Positions 1 to 5,996 of a stretch of 6,091 nt of DNA are shown one piece after another (the stretch's first letter is position 1; every line of letters begins with the position of its first letter). Position numbers and translations under genes: made by a program. Source of the DNA: an uncultured Clostridia bacterium (GTDB taxonomy: Bacteria > Bacillota > Clostridia > Oscillospirales > Ruminococcaceae); NCBI GenBank assembly GCA_945947715.1, contig CAMEYZ010000133.1, forward strand, positions 1 through 6,091, read 5' to 3'. A model generated the notes under the pieces. It was not told the DNA's origin, did not search any database, and was given only the letters and a program-made list of their open reading frames with translations.

Positions 1-867
1 CTTTTCCTCAGGTATCTTAACAGGCTCATTGGCAAAGCTGTCTGCCGCGGAGAAGCTCTCCTTAGGCTTTCTTCCGCTCATTTCGTCAAGGCGCTCCCCT
101 GTTATAAGGATATCCTCCGCCTTGGAAGCGGGCTCATAAACAGCTGCGCCGCTCCTGTCTATCTTAAAGGAGTTGGGCTTCTTTTCGGGCGCTTCGGTAT
201 CGAACTTGACCTTAACAGGAGGAAGCTCCCGGTATGTAGGCTCTTCTGAGGGCTTTGCAATGTCAGCAGCATCACCTGTAGGGATAGGCTTTCCGAACAT
301 CTCCTCATCATCCTCGTCGTCATCGTCCCTCTGAGCAAGTACGATCTTAATGACCTGAAACAGCACTATAAGTATACTCGGAATTATCACCACAATGATG
401 ATACCCTTTTCCGAAGTTGCGAAATTCAGCAGACTTCCTGTGAATTTGTCATAATACATAGCCTTTGCGATAACGCTTTCAGCAGGAATCTTATATGTAT
501 CGTTCACAGGGGAGGTATCATATCTTACAATATAGAACTCCTCGCCGTCCTCCTCCAGCATTTCCACAACTCTTATTATAGCCAGATTATTATCCAGCTT
601 GCAGAGTACCACGCTATCCTCACCGATATTGTCCTTCTCATCAGCCTTTGCGAAAACCGCCGATTCCGCAGGTATCTTCGGTTCCATATTTACCGCATGG
701 GTCTGATATATATAGTATCCGAATATTTTCGGAGCCGACCCTGTTTCCCTGAACGAAAAATAGATAACAAGCATTGCGGCAATCAGAAGGATAAGTATTC
801 CTATCACAATAAATTCAACATACACCCACGGACTCGTCTTCCCCGCCGCAGATTTTTTATCAGACAT
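1..867 (-). CDS. SipW-like signal peptidase-fold membrane protein, apparently catalytically inactive, with acidic cytoplasmic tail (3' end outside window)
   Basis: I read 289 uninterrupted codons on the minus strand, running off the window. In order: a short polar N-terminus (1-14), a first TM segment (about 15-37), an extracytoplasmic domain (about 40-153), a second TM (about 155-177), then an Asp/Glu cluster (181-189) and a long polar Pro/Lys/Glu-rich tail. The order TM, 'xxxMEPxIPxxSxVFAK', 'SVVLCK', 'IIRVVE', 'IPAESVIAKA', TM matches the S26B (SipW/ER-type) signal peptidase fold. The family has SGSMEP with the nucleophile Ser directly before Met; here it is AVNMEP, so Asn60 replaces Ser. 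The family His before Arg is Ile98. Both catalytic positions are therefore lost, so a peptidase role is unlikely and the real role is unknown. I chose the ATG at 867 because GGACGG lies about 10 nt upstream. In-frame ATGs at 891 and 915 lack a good site, and 915 lies inside the -10 box. The fold is inferred from motifs only. Confidence 0.72.
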   Translation of the reverse strand, partial: MSDKKSAAGKTSPWVYVEFIVIGILILLIAAMLVIYFSFRETGSAPKIFGYYIYQTHAVNMEPKIPAESAVFAKADEKDNIGEDSVVLCKLDNNLAIIRVVEMLEEDGEEFYIVRYDTSPVNDTYKIPAESVIAKAMYYDKFTGSLLNFATSEKGIIIVVIIPSILIVLFQVIKIVLAQRDDDDEDDEEMFGKPIPTGDAADIAKPSEEPTYRELPPVKVKFDTEAPEKKPNSFKIDRSGAAVYEPASKAEDILITGERLDEMSGRKPKESFSAADSFANEPVKIPEEK

Positions 868-913
868 ATTAAAATCCGTCCTTTCAGACATAAACTTAAA
901 CTTATACTTTTTC

Positions 914-942
914 ATTATAACACATCTTTATAAAGATTTCAA
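914..942 (-). promoter_or_regulatory. Sigma-70/SigA-type promoter of the signal peptidase-like gene
   Basis: On the minus strand, -35 TTGAAA (937-942) and a perfect -10 TATAAT (914-919) are separated by exactly 17 bp. Transcription should begin near 907, giving a leader of about 40 nt before the ATG at 867. This argues against the upstream in-frame ATG at 915, which overlaps the -10 box. Confidence 0.75.
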
Positions 943-1061
943 CTTATTTTTTTCTAAAAAAACATTTTAATATACATTTTTTACAATTCTTTTAAAAAAG
1001 AGCCCGCATTGACAAAAAAATAACAATATTAAATGAAATATTTCGTCGAGTTCACATAATA

Positions 1062-1093
1062 TTTACAGAACTTTTAAATATGAACAGTATAAT
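1062..1093 (+). promoter_or_regulatory. Possible promoter of the response-regulator gene
   Basis: A perfect TATAAT lies at 1088-1093. The nearest -35-like hexamer, TTTACA at 1062-1067, is 20 bp away, longer than ideal, so this promoter may be weak or need an activator. Starting near 1100 it would give a leader of about 140 nt. An alternative, weaker pair is TTGCAC (1188-1193) with CATATT (1210-1215), which would give a short leader. Confidence 0.4.
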
Positions 1094-1105
1094 TTCTAAT
1101 GTGTA

Positions 1106-1122
1106 AATAGAATGCATCTATT
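1106..1122. repeat. Short inverted repeat just downstream of the predicted transcription start
   Basis: AATAGA (1106-1111) and TCTATT (1117-1122) are perfect inverted copies around a 5-nt spacer. A shifted pairing AGAAT/ATTCT (1109-1113/1120-1124) is also possible. Lying directly after the likely -10 box, it could be an operator half-site pair or a 5'-end hairpin. It is short and AT-rich, so chance is a real possibility. Confidence 0.3.
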
Positions 1123-1243
1123 CTGTTAATGCCACTGGATAAGCAATAGCTGGACATAAAATGCTCCGGACTGCTGCCCGAAGCGCATTGCACAACTGGT
1201 CATAATATTCATATTACCGTTATATTGTCAGGAGATGGTAAAA

Positions 1244-1894
1244 ATGCTGAAGAAATATGTTCTGGTAATATCGGATAACCCGGAAAATGCGGAGAAAATA
1301 TCAACAATACTGAATTATGACAATTACCTTACCGTATGCTGCGAAAACTGCGGCTACGCAAAGGAGCTGAATAAATCATCCGATTTCAGTCTGATGATAT
1401 ATGACGCAGAAAAGGGTCTTCCTGATGAGGCAAGGAAGCTTTCAGAATTTCTCAATATCCCTTTGCTGGCATTATGCAGGAATATCACCGATATTCCGAC
1501 AGGTATACACGCGCTTACAAGACCATATAAGAACAACCGTCTTATACGCGAGGTAAACTCGATATACGCTCAGGATACGGTTTCCGGCAGCAAAGAAATC
1601 TTTGAATTTGGAAACATTTCCTTCTGTCTATCCAGCGGAAATGTTACAAAGGAAGGTAAAAAGATACATCTTTCCTCACGGGAGACGGATCTGTTAAGCT
1701 ATCTTTGTCAAAACGCCGATACTACCCTTTCCAAGGAAGAGATAATGTCCGCTGTGTGGAAAAGCAGCCTGGACAGCTCCACCGTAAACGTTCACATCCT
1801 TAAGCTAAGAAAAAAGCTGGAGGACAACCCAGACCGTCCAAGATATATCAGGACTGTCCACGGAAAGGGCTATATTCTTAAGACTAAACCGTAA
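1244..1894 (+). CDS. OmpR/PhoB-family winged-helix response regulator with degenerate receiver domain
   Basis: This 216-residue DNA-binding regulator has an N-terminal receiver-like domain (about 4-108) and a C-terminal OmpR-type winged helix (about 118-214) with the typical LSSRETDLL, VWKSS, VNVHILKLRKKLE and RTVHGKGYIL blocks. A phosphoacceptor-like Asp54 sits in IYDAEKGLP, but other landmarks are altered: the acidic pair is Ser10-Asp11, the switch Thr/Ser is Cys78, and the invariant Lys of the KPF motif is Arg93 (TRPY). The stretch between those last two is about seven residues shorter than usual, removing much of helix 4. It may therefore not respond normally to phosphorylation. No histidine kinase is adjacent, so it is an orphan here. 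The start at 1244 is preferred because AGGAG (1230-1234) lies 9 nt upstream; the ATG at 1235 abuts that site. Its regulon cannot be told from the sequence. Confidence 0.88.
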   Translation: MLKKYVLVISDNPENAEKISTILNYDNYLTVCCENCGYAKELNKSSDFSLMIYDAEKGLPDEARKLSEFLNIPLLALCRNITDIPTGIHALTRPYKNNRLIREVNSIYAQDTVSGSKEIFEFGNISFCLSSGNVTKEGKKIHLSSRETDLLSYLCQNADTTLSKEEIMSAVWKSSLDSSTVNVHILKLRKKLEDNPDRPRYIRTVHGKGYILKTKP

Positions 1895-1998
1895 ACACAG
1901 CTTCGCTTTTCAGATAGATCATTATTCATTATATTGTTCAGAGGTTATTATAAACAAAAAATTCACAAATAACATATCAAAAAATGCAAAAAATTCTA

Positions 1999-2027
1999 TT
2001 GACAAAGAAAAAAAACAGAGGTATAAT
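1999..2027 (+). promoter_or_regulatory. Consensus promoter of the ilvA-ridA unit
   Basis: A perfect -35 TTGACA (1999-2004), a 17-bp A-rich spacer and a perfect -10 TATAAT (2022-2027) lie just upstream of the T-box leader. Transcription should start near 2034, right before stem I. Such a strong constitutive promoter fits control by attenuation rather than at initiation. Confidence 0.9.
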
Positions 2028-2237
2028 TTGCTTATACAGTGAAAAAGCGTTGACAGGGACGGAATCGGATGCAGTCCGCAAAGAGAACTGCCGTTTGGTG
2101 AAAGGCAGAGGGAATGCGCCGTATTCAGATCACCCTTAAGCTGCTCCGCCGAAGGCTTTAAGCGGAGACGGGAACTCCCGTTACAGGGTATTCTGTTGAA
2201 TGACAGAGCAGAGTGCCGGTATCTTTGATATCGGAAC

Positions 2238-2274
2238 AAGAGTGGTACAGTGGATGCTTCGGCCTTCACCTCTT
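2238..2274 (+). promoter_or_regulatory. T-box antiterminator with tRNA acceptor-binding bulge
   Basis: AAGAG (2238-2242) pairs with CTCTT (2270-2274) and GTG (2250-2252) pairs with CAC (2267-2269). This leaves the bulge TGGTACA, whose TGGT (2243-2246) complements an ACCA-3' tRNA end, meaning discriminator base A, as expected for tRNA-Ile. The 3' strand is shared with the terminator stem, so the two structures exclude each other. Confidence 0.88.
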
Positions 2275-2295
2275 GATGAGGTGAAGGTCGTTTTT
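2261..2295 (+). terminator. Rho-independent attenuator of the T-box leader
   Basis: A 12-bp stem (2261-2272 with 2278-2289, one G-U pair) with a TTGAT loop is followed by GTTTTT and a further T-rich run. It sits about 35 nt upstream of the ilvA start and should form when tRNA-Ile is charged. Confidence 0.93.
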
Positions 2296-2329
2296 ATTTA
2301 CTTTTTAGTTTTGAAAGGGAGAGATTATC

Positions 2330-3529
2330 ATGCTTACTCTTGACAATGTTTACAAGGCTTCTCACAAGCTCAGGGAAGTTATCAGAAGCACCGACCTTAT
2401 CTATGCACCAAAGATACGCAGCGACTGCAAGGTGTATCTTAAGACCGAAAACCTCCAGGTGACAGGCTCCTTTAAGGTAAGAGGCGCATATTACAAGATA
2501 TCACAGCTTTCCGACGAGGAAAAGGCAAGGGGCGTTGTTGCATGCAGCGCGGGAAATCATGCTCAGGGCGTGGCTCTTGCTGCGCAGAAGAACGGCATCA
2601 AGGCTGTTATCTGCCTGCCCGACGCCGCTCCCATATCCAAGATAGAGGCTACCCGCTCATATGGTGCCGAGATATGCCTCGTTGACGGAGTATACGATGA
2701 TGCTCACAACAAGGCTGAACAGCTTAAGGAGGAAATGGGCTACACCTTCATTCACCCCTTCGATGACGACGACGTTATCGCAGGTCAGGGAACTATCGCC
2801 CTGGAGCTTCTTGACCAGCTGGACAAGATTGACGCAGTAGTTGTCCCTATCGGCGGCGGCGGACTTATTTCCGGCATTGCATTTACTCTTAAAAATCTTA
2901 AGCCCGAGATCAAGGTTTACGGCGTTCAGGCTGCGGGAGCTCCCAGCATGGTACAGTCCATCGAACACGGTAAGATAGAGTGCTTGCAGAACGTATCCAC
3001 TATCGCTGACGGTATCCAGGTCAAGGAGCCCGGCGAGAACACCTTTACATATGTTAGCAAGTACGTGGACGGTATAGTTACCGTAACCGATGATGAAATT
3101 TCCTCGGCAATACTGGCTCTTATCGAACAGCAGAAGCTTATCGCAGAGGGCGCAGGCGCTACTCCTGTGGCAGCTGTGATGTTCGACAAGATACCCGACA
3201 TCAAGGGCAAGAACGTTATCTGTCTGGTTTCGGGAGGAAACATCGACGTTACCATTCTTTCAAGAGTTATCAAGAGAGGCCTGCTTACATCGGGCAGAAC
3301 TGCTAACCTCTGCATCGAGCTTATCGACAAGCCCGGTCAGCTCCAGGGTGTTGCGGACATTATCGCAGGCTGCGGAGGAAACGTCATCTCCATTCATCAC
3401 GAACGTGCAAGCGAGGGCAGCGATGTAAATGGCTGCTATCTGCGCATCGTCCTGGAGACACGCAACTTTGAACATATTGAACAGATACGCTCCGCTCTTG
3501 TAAATAAGGGCTTCAAGCTTATAGATTAA
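2330..3529 (+). CDS. ilvA: Threonine ammonia-lyase (threonine dehydratase), PLP-dependent, with C-terminal ACT-like domain
   Basis: This cytoplasmic fold-type II PLP enzyme deaminates L-threonine to 2-oxobutanoate and ammonia through 2-aminocrotonate/2-iminobutanoate, the first step specific to isoleucine synthesis. Visible motifs are TGSFKVRGA, with Lys49 as the Schiff-base lysine; SAGNHAQG (73-80); the phosphate-binding GGGG loop (175-178); and SGGNID (301-306). Residues about 325-399 form an ACT-like module (IELIDKPGQLQGVADII, then GGNVISIHHER). At 399 residues it is the short one-ACT form, not the roughly 510-residue two-domain E. coli IlvA. A catabolic role is possible from length alone, but the isoleucine T-box upstream argues for biosynthesis. 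The start has GGGAG about 8 nt upstream. ridA follows after 20 nt and is surely co-transcribed. Confidence 0.95.
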   Translation: MLTLDNVYKASHKLREVIRSTDLIYAPKIRSDCKVYLKTENLQVTGSFKVRGAYYKISQLSDEEKARGVVACSAGNHAQGVALAAQKNGIKAVICLPDAAPISKIEATRSYGAEICLVDGVYDDAHNKAEQLKEEMGYTFIHPFDDDDVIAGQGTIALELLDQLDKIDAVVVPIGGGGLISGIAFTLKNLKPEIKVYGVQAAGAPSMVQSIEHGKIECLQNVSTIADGIQVKEPGENTFTYVSKYVDGIVTVTDDEISSAILALIEQQKLIAEGAGATPVAAVMFDKIPDIKGKNVICLVSGGNIDVTILSRVIKRGLLTSGRTANLCIELIDKPGQLQGVADIIAGCGGNVISIHHERASEGSDVNGCYLRIVLETRNFEHIEQIRSALVNKGFKLID

Positions 3530-3549
3530 TTAAAATGGAGGAATCTATC

Positions 3550-3921
3550 ATGGAAAAGGTATACACCAAAAACGCACCCGATGCTATCGGACCCTACACT
3601 CAGGCTATCAAAACAGGAAACATGGTATTCACATCGGGACAGATAGCTATCAACCCCGCAACAGGAAACGTCGAGGCAGAGGGCATTGAGGCTCAGACAA
3701 CTCAGGTATGCGAGAATCTTAAGGCAATACTCGCTGCTGCGGGAACTTCCCTTGACAAGGCAGTAAAGACCGTATGCTTCCTTGACGATATGAACGATTT
3801 TGCTGCATTCAACGAGGTATACGGAAAATATTTCACGGGCAAGCCTGCACGCTCCTGCGTTGAGGTCGCAAAGCTTCCCAAGGGCGTAAAGGTTGAAGTC
3901 GAGGTCATTGCAGAGCTGTAA
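3550..3921 (+). CDS. ridA: RidA family 2-iminobutanoate/2-iminopropanoate deaminase
   Basis: This 123-residue YjgF/YER057c/UK114 protein has the usual family length. Family members form trimers with active sites at subunit interfaces and hydrolyse reactive enamine/imine intermediates released by PLP enzymes, including the 2-aminocrotonate made by IlvA. The archetypal RidA signatures are clear: AIGPYTQAI (12-20), VFTSGQIA (26-33) and ARSCVEVAKLPKGVKVEVE (100-118). Arg101 is the expected substrate-carboxylate-binding arginine and Glu118 the conserved late glutamate. The ATG at 3550 is chosen because GGAGG (3537-3541) lies 8 nt upstream; the in-frame ATG at 3535 sits before this site. Placement directly behind ilvA under one T-box puts the clean-up enzyme with its source enzyme. 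Confidence 0.95.
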   Translation: MEKVYTKNAPDAIGPYTQAIKTGNMVFTSGQIAINPATGNVEAEGIEAQTTQVCENLKAILAAAGTSLDKAVKTVCFLDDMNDFAAFNEVYGKYFTGKPARSCVEVAKLPKGVKVEVEVIAEL

Positions 3922-3948
3922 CGTTCAGCATTTATATCGGTCGAACAC

Positions 3949-3982
3949 AAGGGCTGTCGGAATATCCCCCGACAGCCTTTTT
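3949..3982 (+). terminator. Rho-independent terminator of ilvA-ridA
   Basis: A perfect 9-bp stem GGCTGTCGG/CCGACAGCC (3952-3960 with 3969-3977), extendable by A-T and G-U pairs at its base, has an 8-nt loop and is followed directly by TTTTT. It ends the ilvA-ridA unit 28 nt after the ridA stop codon. Confidence 0.94.
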
Positions 3983-4026
3983 ATGTACGCATTAACAAAT
4001 ACTCAATAATTATTTAAATAATGCAC

Positions 4027-4055
4027 TTGAAAATATTATACACATGTGATATAAT
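4027..4055 (+). promoter_or_regulatory. Promoter of the rimO-pgsA(-thyA) unit, with extended -10
   Basis: -35 TTGAAA (4027-4032), a 17-bp spacer and a perfect TATAAT (4050-4055) preceded by TG one base upstream (TGATATAAT) make a strong extended -10 promoter. Transcription should start near 4062, which decides against the in-frame ATG at 4061 as the rimO start. Confidence 0.83.
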
Positions 4056-4090
4056 ATAAGATGTATGACTATATAATAAGGAGAATCATT

Positions 4091-5434
4091 ATGTCTTTAA
4101 AGGTTGGTATGGTGTCGCTGGGCTGCTCTAAGAACCAGGTGGACGCCGAACGAATGCTCTATAAAATACGCGAGGCGGGCTATCAGCTTGTCAGTGATGC
4201 CGCTCTTGCTGATATTTCAATTATTAACACCTGCGGCTTTATACAGTCCGCTAAGGAAGAGGCTATCGAAACTATCCTTGAATTTGTGGCTCTCAAAAAT
4301 GAGGGCAGGATAAAGCATATCATCATCACAGGCTGTCTGGCAGAACGGTACAGAGAGGAAATTCTCACTGAGATACCCGAGGCTGACGCTGTGGTCGGCA
4401 TCGGCTGCAATGACGATATCGTTTCAGTTATCCAAAAGGTCAGCGGTGGCGAACAGCTCACCAAGTTCGGCGTGAAGGAAGAGCTTTGTCTGACAGGAAA
4501 GCGTATCCAGACCACTCTCCCCTTCTTCTCCTATCTTAAGATAGCTGAGGGCTGCGATAACTGCTGCTCCTACTGCTCTATCCCGAAGATAAGAGGCCGC
4601 TTCCGCAGCGTTCCTATGGAGGAGCTTGTTTCAGAGGCGGAAAATCTTGTGGAGCACGGCGTCCGCGAGCTTATCGTTATCGCACAGGACACCACCCGAT
4701 ACGGCGAGGACCTTTACGGAAAGCCCGCTCTTGCCGAGCTTCTTAAAAAGCTGTGCGGAATAGAGCAGCTTAAATGGATACGTGTGCTCTATCTCTATCC
4801 TGAAAGAATAAACGACGAGCTTCTTGACGTTATCGCAAGCGAAGAGAAGATAGTTAAATACATGGATATCCCCATTCAACACTGCGATGGCGAGATACTT
4901 AAGAAAATGCACCGCCACGGAAATGAGGAGGAGCTCAAAAAGCTGTTTGCCCATATCCGTGAGAAGGTACCCGGTGTTATTATCCGCACAACTCTTATCA
5001 CAGGCTTCCCCGGAGAGACCGAGGAACAGTTCAACAGGCTCGCTGATTTTGTCACCGAAATGCGCTTTGACCGTCTGGGCTGCTTCCCCTACTCCGCCGA
5101 GGAGGACACTCCTGCTGCTAAAATGGACGGTCAGCTGGACGAGGACGTCAAGCAGCACCGCGCCGATATCATCATGGAACAGCAGATGATTATTGCCAAC
5201 GAAAACAATGTCAAGCATTACGGCGAAATCTTAGAAGTCGTAACAGAGGGCTTCGACCGCTATGGAGACTGCTACTTCGGACGCTCCGCCATGGACGCTC
5301 CCGACATCGACGGAAAGATATTCTTCACTTCGCCCAAAAGAAAGCTCGTTCCCGGACTTTTCGTCAAGGTGAAGATAACCTCGGTTATGGACTACGATCT
5401 GATTGGAGAGGTGTACGATGAATCTTCCAAATAA
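4091..5434 (+). CDS. rimO: Ribosomal protein S12 (aspartate)-beta-methylthiotransferase, radical SAM
   Basis: RimO adds a methylthio group to a conserved aspartate of ribosomal protein S12, using two 4Fe-4S clusters and SAM. The 447-residue protein has the full architecture. The N-terminal MTTase domain has cluster ligands Cys12 (VSLGCSKNQVDAE), Cys48 (NTCGFI) and Cys82 (GCLAER). The radical-SAM CxxxCxxC motif is Cys155/Cys159/Cys162 (EGCDNCCSYCSIPKIRG). A C-terminal TRAM domain spans about 375-440. The VSLGCSKNxVDAE block and length point to RimO rather than the tRNA enzymes MiaB or MtaB. Cys158 sits where Arg is common (CDNR), giving an extra cysteine beside the SAM cluster. The ATG at 4091 has AAGGAG 7 nt upstream; an in-frame ATG at 4061 coincides with the expected transcription start. 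The 3' end overlaps pgsA by 17 nt. Confidence 0.95.
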   Translation: MSLKVGMVSLGCSKNQVDAERMLYKIREAGYQLVSDAALADISIINTCGFIQSAKEEAIETILEFVALKNEGRIKHIIITGCLAERYREEILTEIPEADAVVGIGCNDDIVSVIQKVSGGEQLTKFGVKEELCLTGKRIQTTLPFFSYLKIAEGCDNCCSYCSIPKIRGRFRSVPMEELVSEAENLVEHGVRELIVIAQDTTRYGEDLYGKPALAELLKKLCGIEQLKWIRVLYLYPERINDELLDVIASEEKIVKYMDIPIQHCDGEILKKMHRHGNEEELKKLFAHIREKVPGVIIRTTLITGFPGETEEQFNRLADFVTEMRFDRLGCFPYSAEEDTPAAKMDGQLDEDVKQHRADIIMEQQMIIANENNVKHYGEILEVVTEGFDRYGDCYFGRSAMDAPDIDGKIFFTSPKRKLVPGLFVKVKITSVMDYDLIGEVYDESSK

Positions 5435-5984
5435 GCTTACTGTTATGCGAGTTGTTCTCGTTCCGTTCTTCATTTTTTTCCTGCTGACCGATATTGTGCC
5501 CTTAAGTCCCCTGTGGGCGCTGATAATTTTCATCGCAGCCAGCGTTACCGATGCTCTTGACGGTCACATCGCAAGAAGCCGCAATCTCGTGACTACCTTC
5601 GGAAAGTTCCTGGACCCCCTCGCCGACAAGGTGCTGGTCATCTCAGCTCTTGTGTGCTTTATTGAGCTTGGTCTTGCAGGAGCTGTGCCTGTTATCATTA
5701 TAATTGCAAGAGAGTTTATGGTATCGGGGCTAAGGCTCGTGACTGCCAACGAGGGCGTCGTTGTTGCGGCGGGAATATGGGGAAAGCTTAAGACTGCTTT
5801 CACTATGGTAGCTATCGTGTTCATTCTGCTCTTCGGAGTCATTTTCGGACTTGACCCCGCAGGCTATCCCACTTGGCTTATCATCACCGAACAGGCTCTT
5901 ATCTGGATATCCACCGCGCTCACCGTTATTTCCGGCGGAGTTTATCTGGGCGGCTACAAGAGCTATATCGACCCCACTAAGTAA
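5418..5984 (+). CDS. pgsA: CDP-diacylglycerol--glycerol-3-phosphate 3-phosphatidyltransferase (phosphatidylglycerophosphate synthase)
   Basis: This integral membrane enzyme makes phosphatidylglycerophosphate from CDP-diacylglycerol and sn-glycerol-3-phosphate, the committed step to phosphatidylglycerol and cardiolipin. The 188-residue length is normal. The CDP-alcohol phosphotransferase motif D-x2-DG-x2-AR-x8-G-x3-D-x3-D is intact: Asp45, Asp48-Gly49, Ala52-Arg53, Gly62, Asp66, Asp70. The N-terminal MNLPNKLTVMRVVLVPFF is the typical PgsA opening and separates it from other CDP-alcohol transferases. Several hydrophobic segments (about 12-23, 32-44, 85-97, 118-138, 155-178) fit a multi-pass protein. 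The ATG at 5418 has GGAGAGG (5405-5411) inside the end of rimO; an in-frame TTG at 5403 is possible but overlaps this site. The 17-nt overlap suggests translational coupling with rimO. Confidence 0.95.
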   Translation: MNLPNKLTVMRVVLVPFFIFFLLTDIVPLSPLWALIIFIAASVTDALDGHIARSRNLVTTFGKFLDPLADKVLVISALVCFIELGLAGAVPVIIIIAREFMVSGLRLVTANEGVVVAAGIWGKLKTAFTMVAIVFILLFGVIFGLDPAGYPTWLIITEQALIWISTALTVISGGVYLGGYKSYIDPTK

Positions 5985-5996
5985 GGAGTTTTCACC

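Larger units (their letters stand above)
943..1243. other. Divergent AT-rich intergenic region with possible structured leader
   Basis: This non-coding stretch separates two divergent genes. Positions 943-1100 are very AT-rich with A- and T-tracts, and include an isolated TTGACA at 1009-1014 that has no matching -10 at normal spacing. Positions 1125-1205 are more GC-balanced and hold loosely complementary parts (AATGCTCCGG near 1160 against CCCGAAGCGCATT near 1178-1190) and ACTGG twice (about 1134 and 1195). I do not recognise a known riboswitch class here and see no convincing gene. Confidence 0.5.
2034..2300 (+). promoter_or_regulatory. T-box riboswitch (tRNA-Ile sensing, transcription-attenuation type)
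   Basis: This is a complete leader. Stem I starts with a GTTGACAGGG base (about 2049-2058) closing on CCCTTAAGC (2133-2141). The apical part has AGAGA (2082-2086) and the hairpin CTGCC/GGCAG (2088-2092/2104-2108) capped by GTTTGGTGAAA, matching the AG-bulge and distal-loop signature that docks on the tRNA elbow. GAATCGG (2062-2068) pairs with CCGTATTC (2119-2126), leaving a specifier loop in which ATC (2129-2131), an isoleucine codon, is the best candidate. Stem II elements follow (CTCCGC/GCGGAG, ACGGG/CCCGT), then stem III (CCGGTATC/GATATCGG, 2216-2234), the T-box sequence and a terminator. An Ile specifier fits the downstream threonine ammonia-lyase. The T-box identity is very secure; the exact specifier is inferred from my hand pairing. 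Confidence 0.93.

Noticed and set aside
697..933. Plus-strand open frame of 78 codons
   Set aside because: It lies antisense to the signal peptidase-like gene, extends over that gene's promoter, is Arg/His-rich and resembles no family; no good ribosome binding site was seen.
1009..1037. TTGACA at 1009-1014 as the -35 of a plus-strand promoter
   Set aside because: No acceptable -10 hexamer occurs at 16-18 bp spacing.
1161..1205. 14-codon mini-ORF in the leader of the regulator gene
   Set aside because: It has no clear ribosome binding site and no runs of one amino acid as in an attenuator peptide, so chance is sufficient.
1895..1920. Possible terminator after the regulator gene (AGC-TTC-GCT followed by TTTT)
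   Set aside because: The stem is only three base pairs, too weak to support a terminator call.
1922..2269. Minus-strand open frame of 115 codons
   Set aside because: It covers the T-box leader and promoter antisense; its composition reflects structured RNA, and the T-box explains the sequence.
4061..4090. Upstream in-frame ATG extending rimO by 10 codons
   Set aside because: It coincides with the predicted transcription start from the promoter at 4027-4055, lacks a ribosome binding site, and would add residues absent from RimO N-termini; the ATG at 4091 has AAGGAG.
4631..5218. Minus-strand open frame of 195 codons inside rimO
   Set aside because: It is a shadow of the rimO reading frame; rimO is certain from its motifs, and the antisense product resembles no family.
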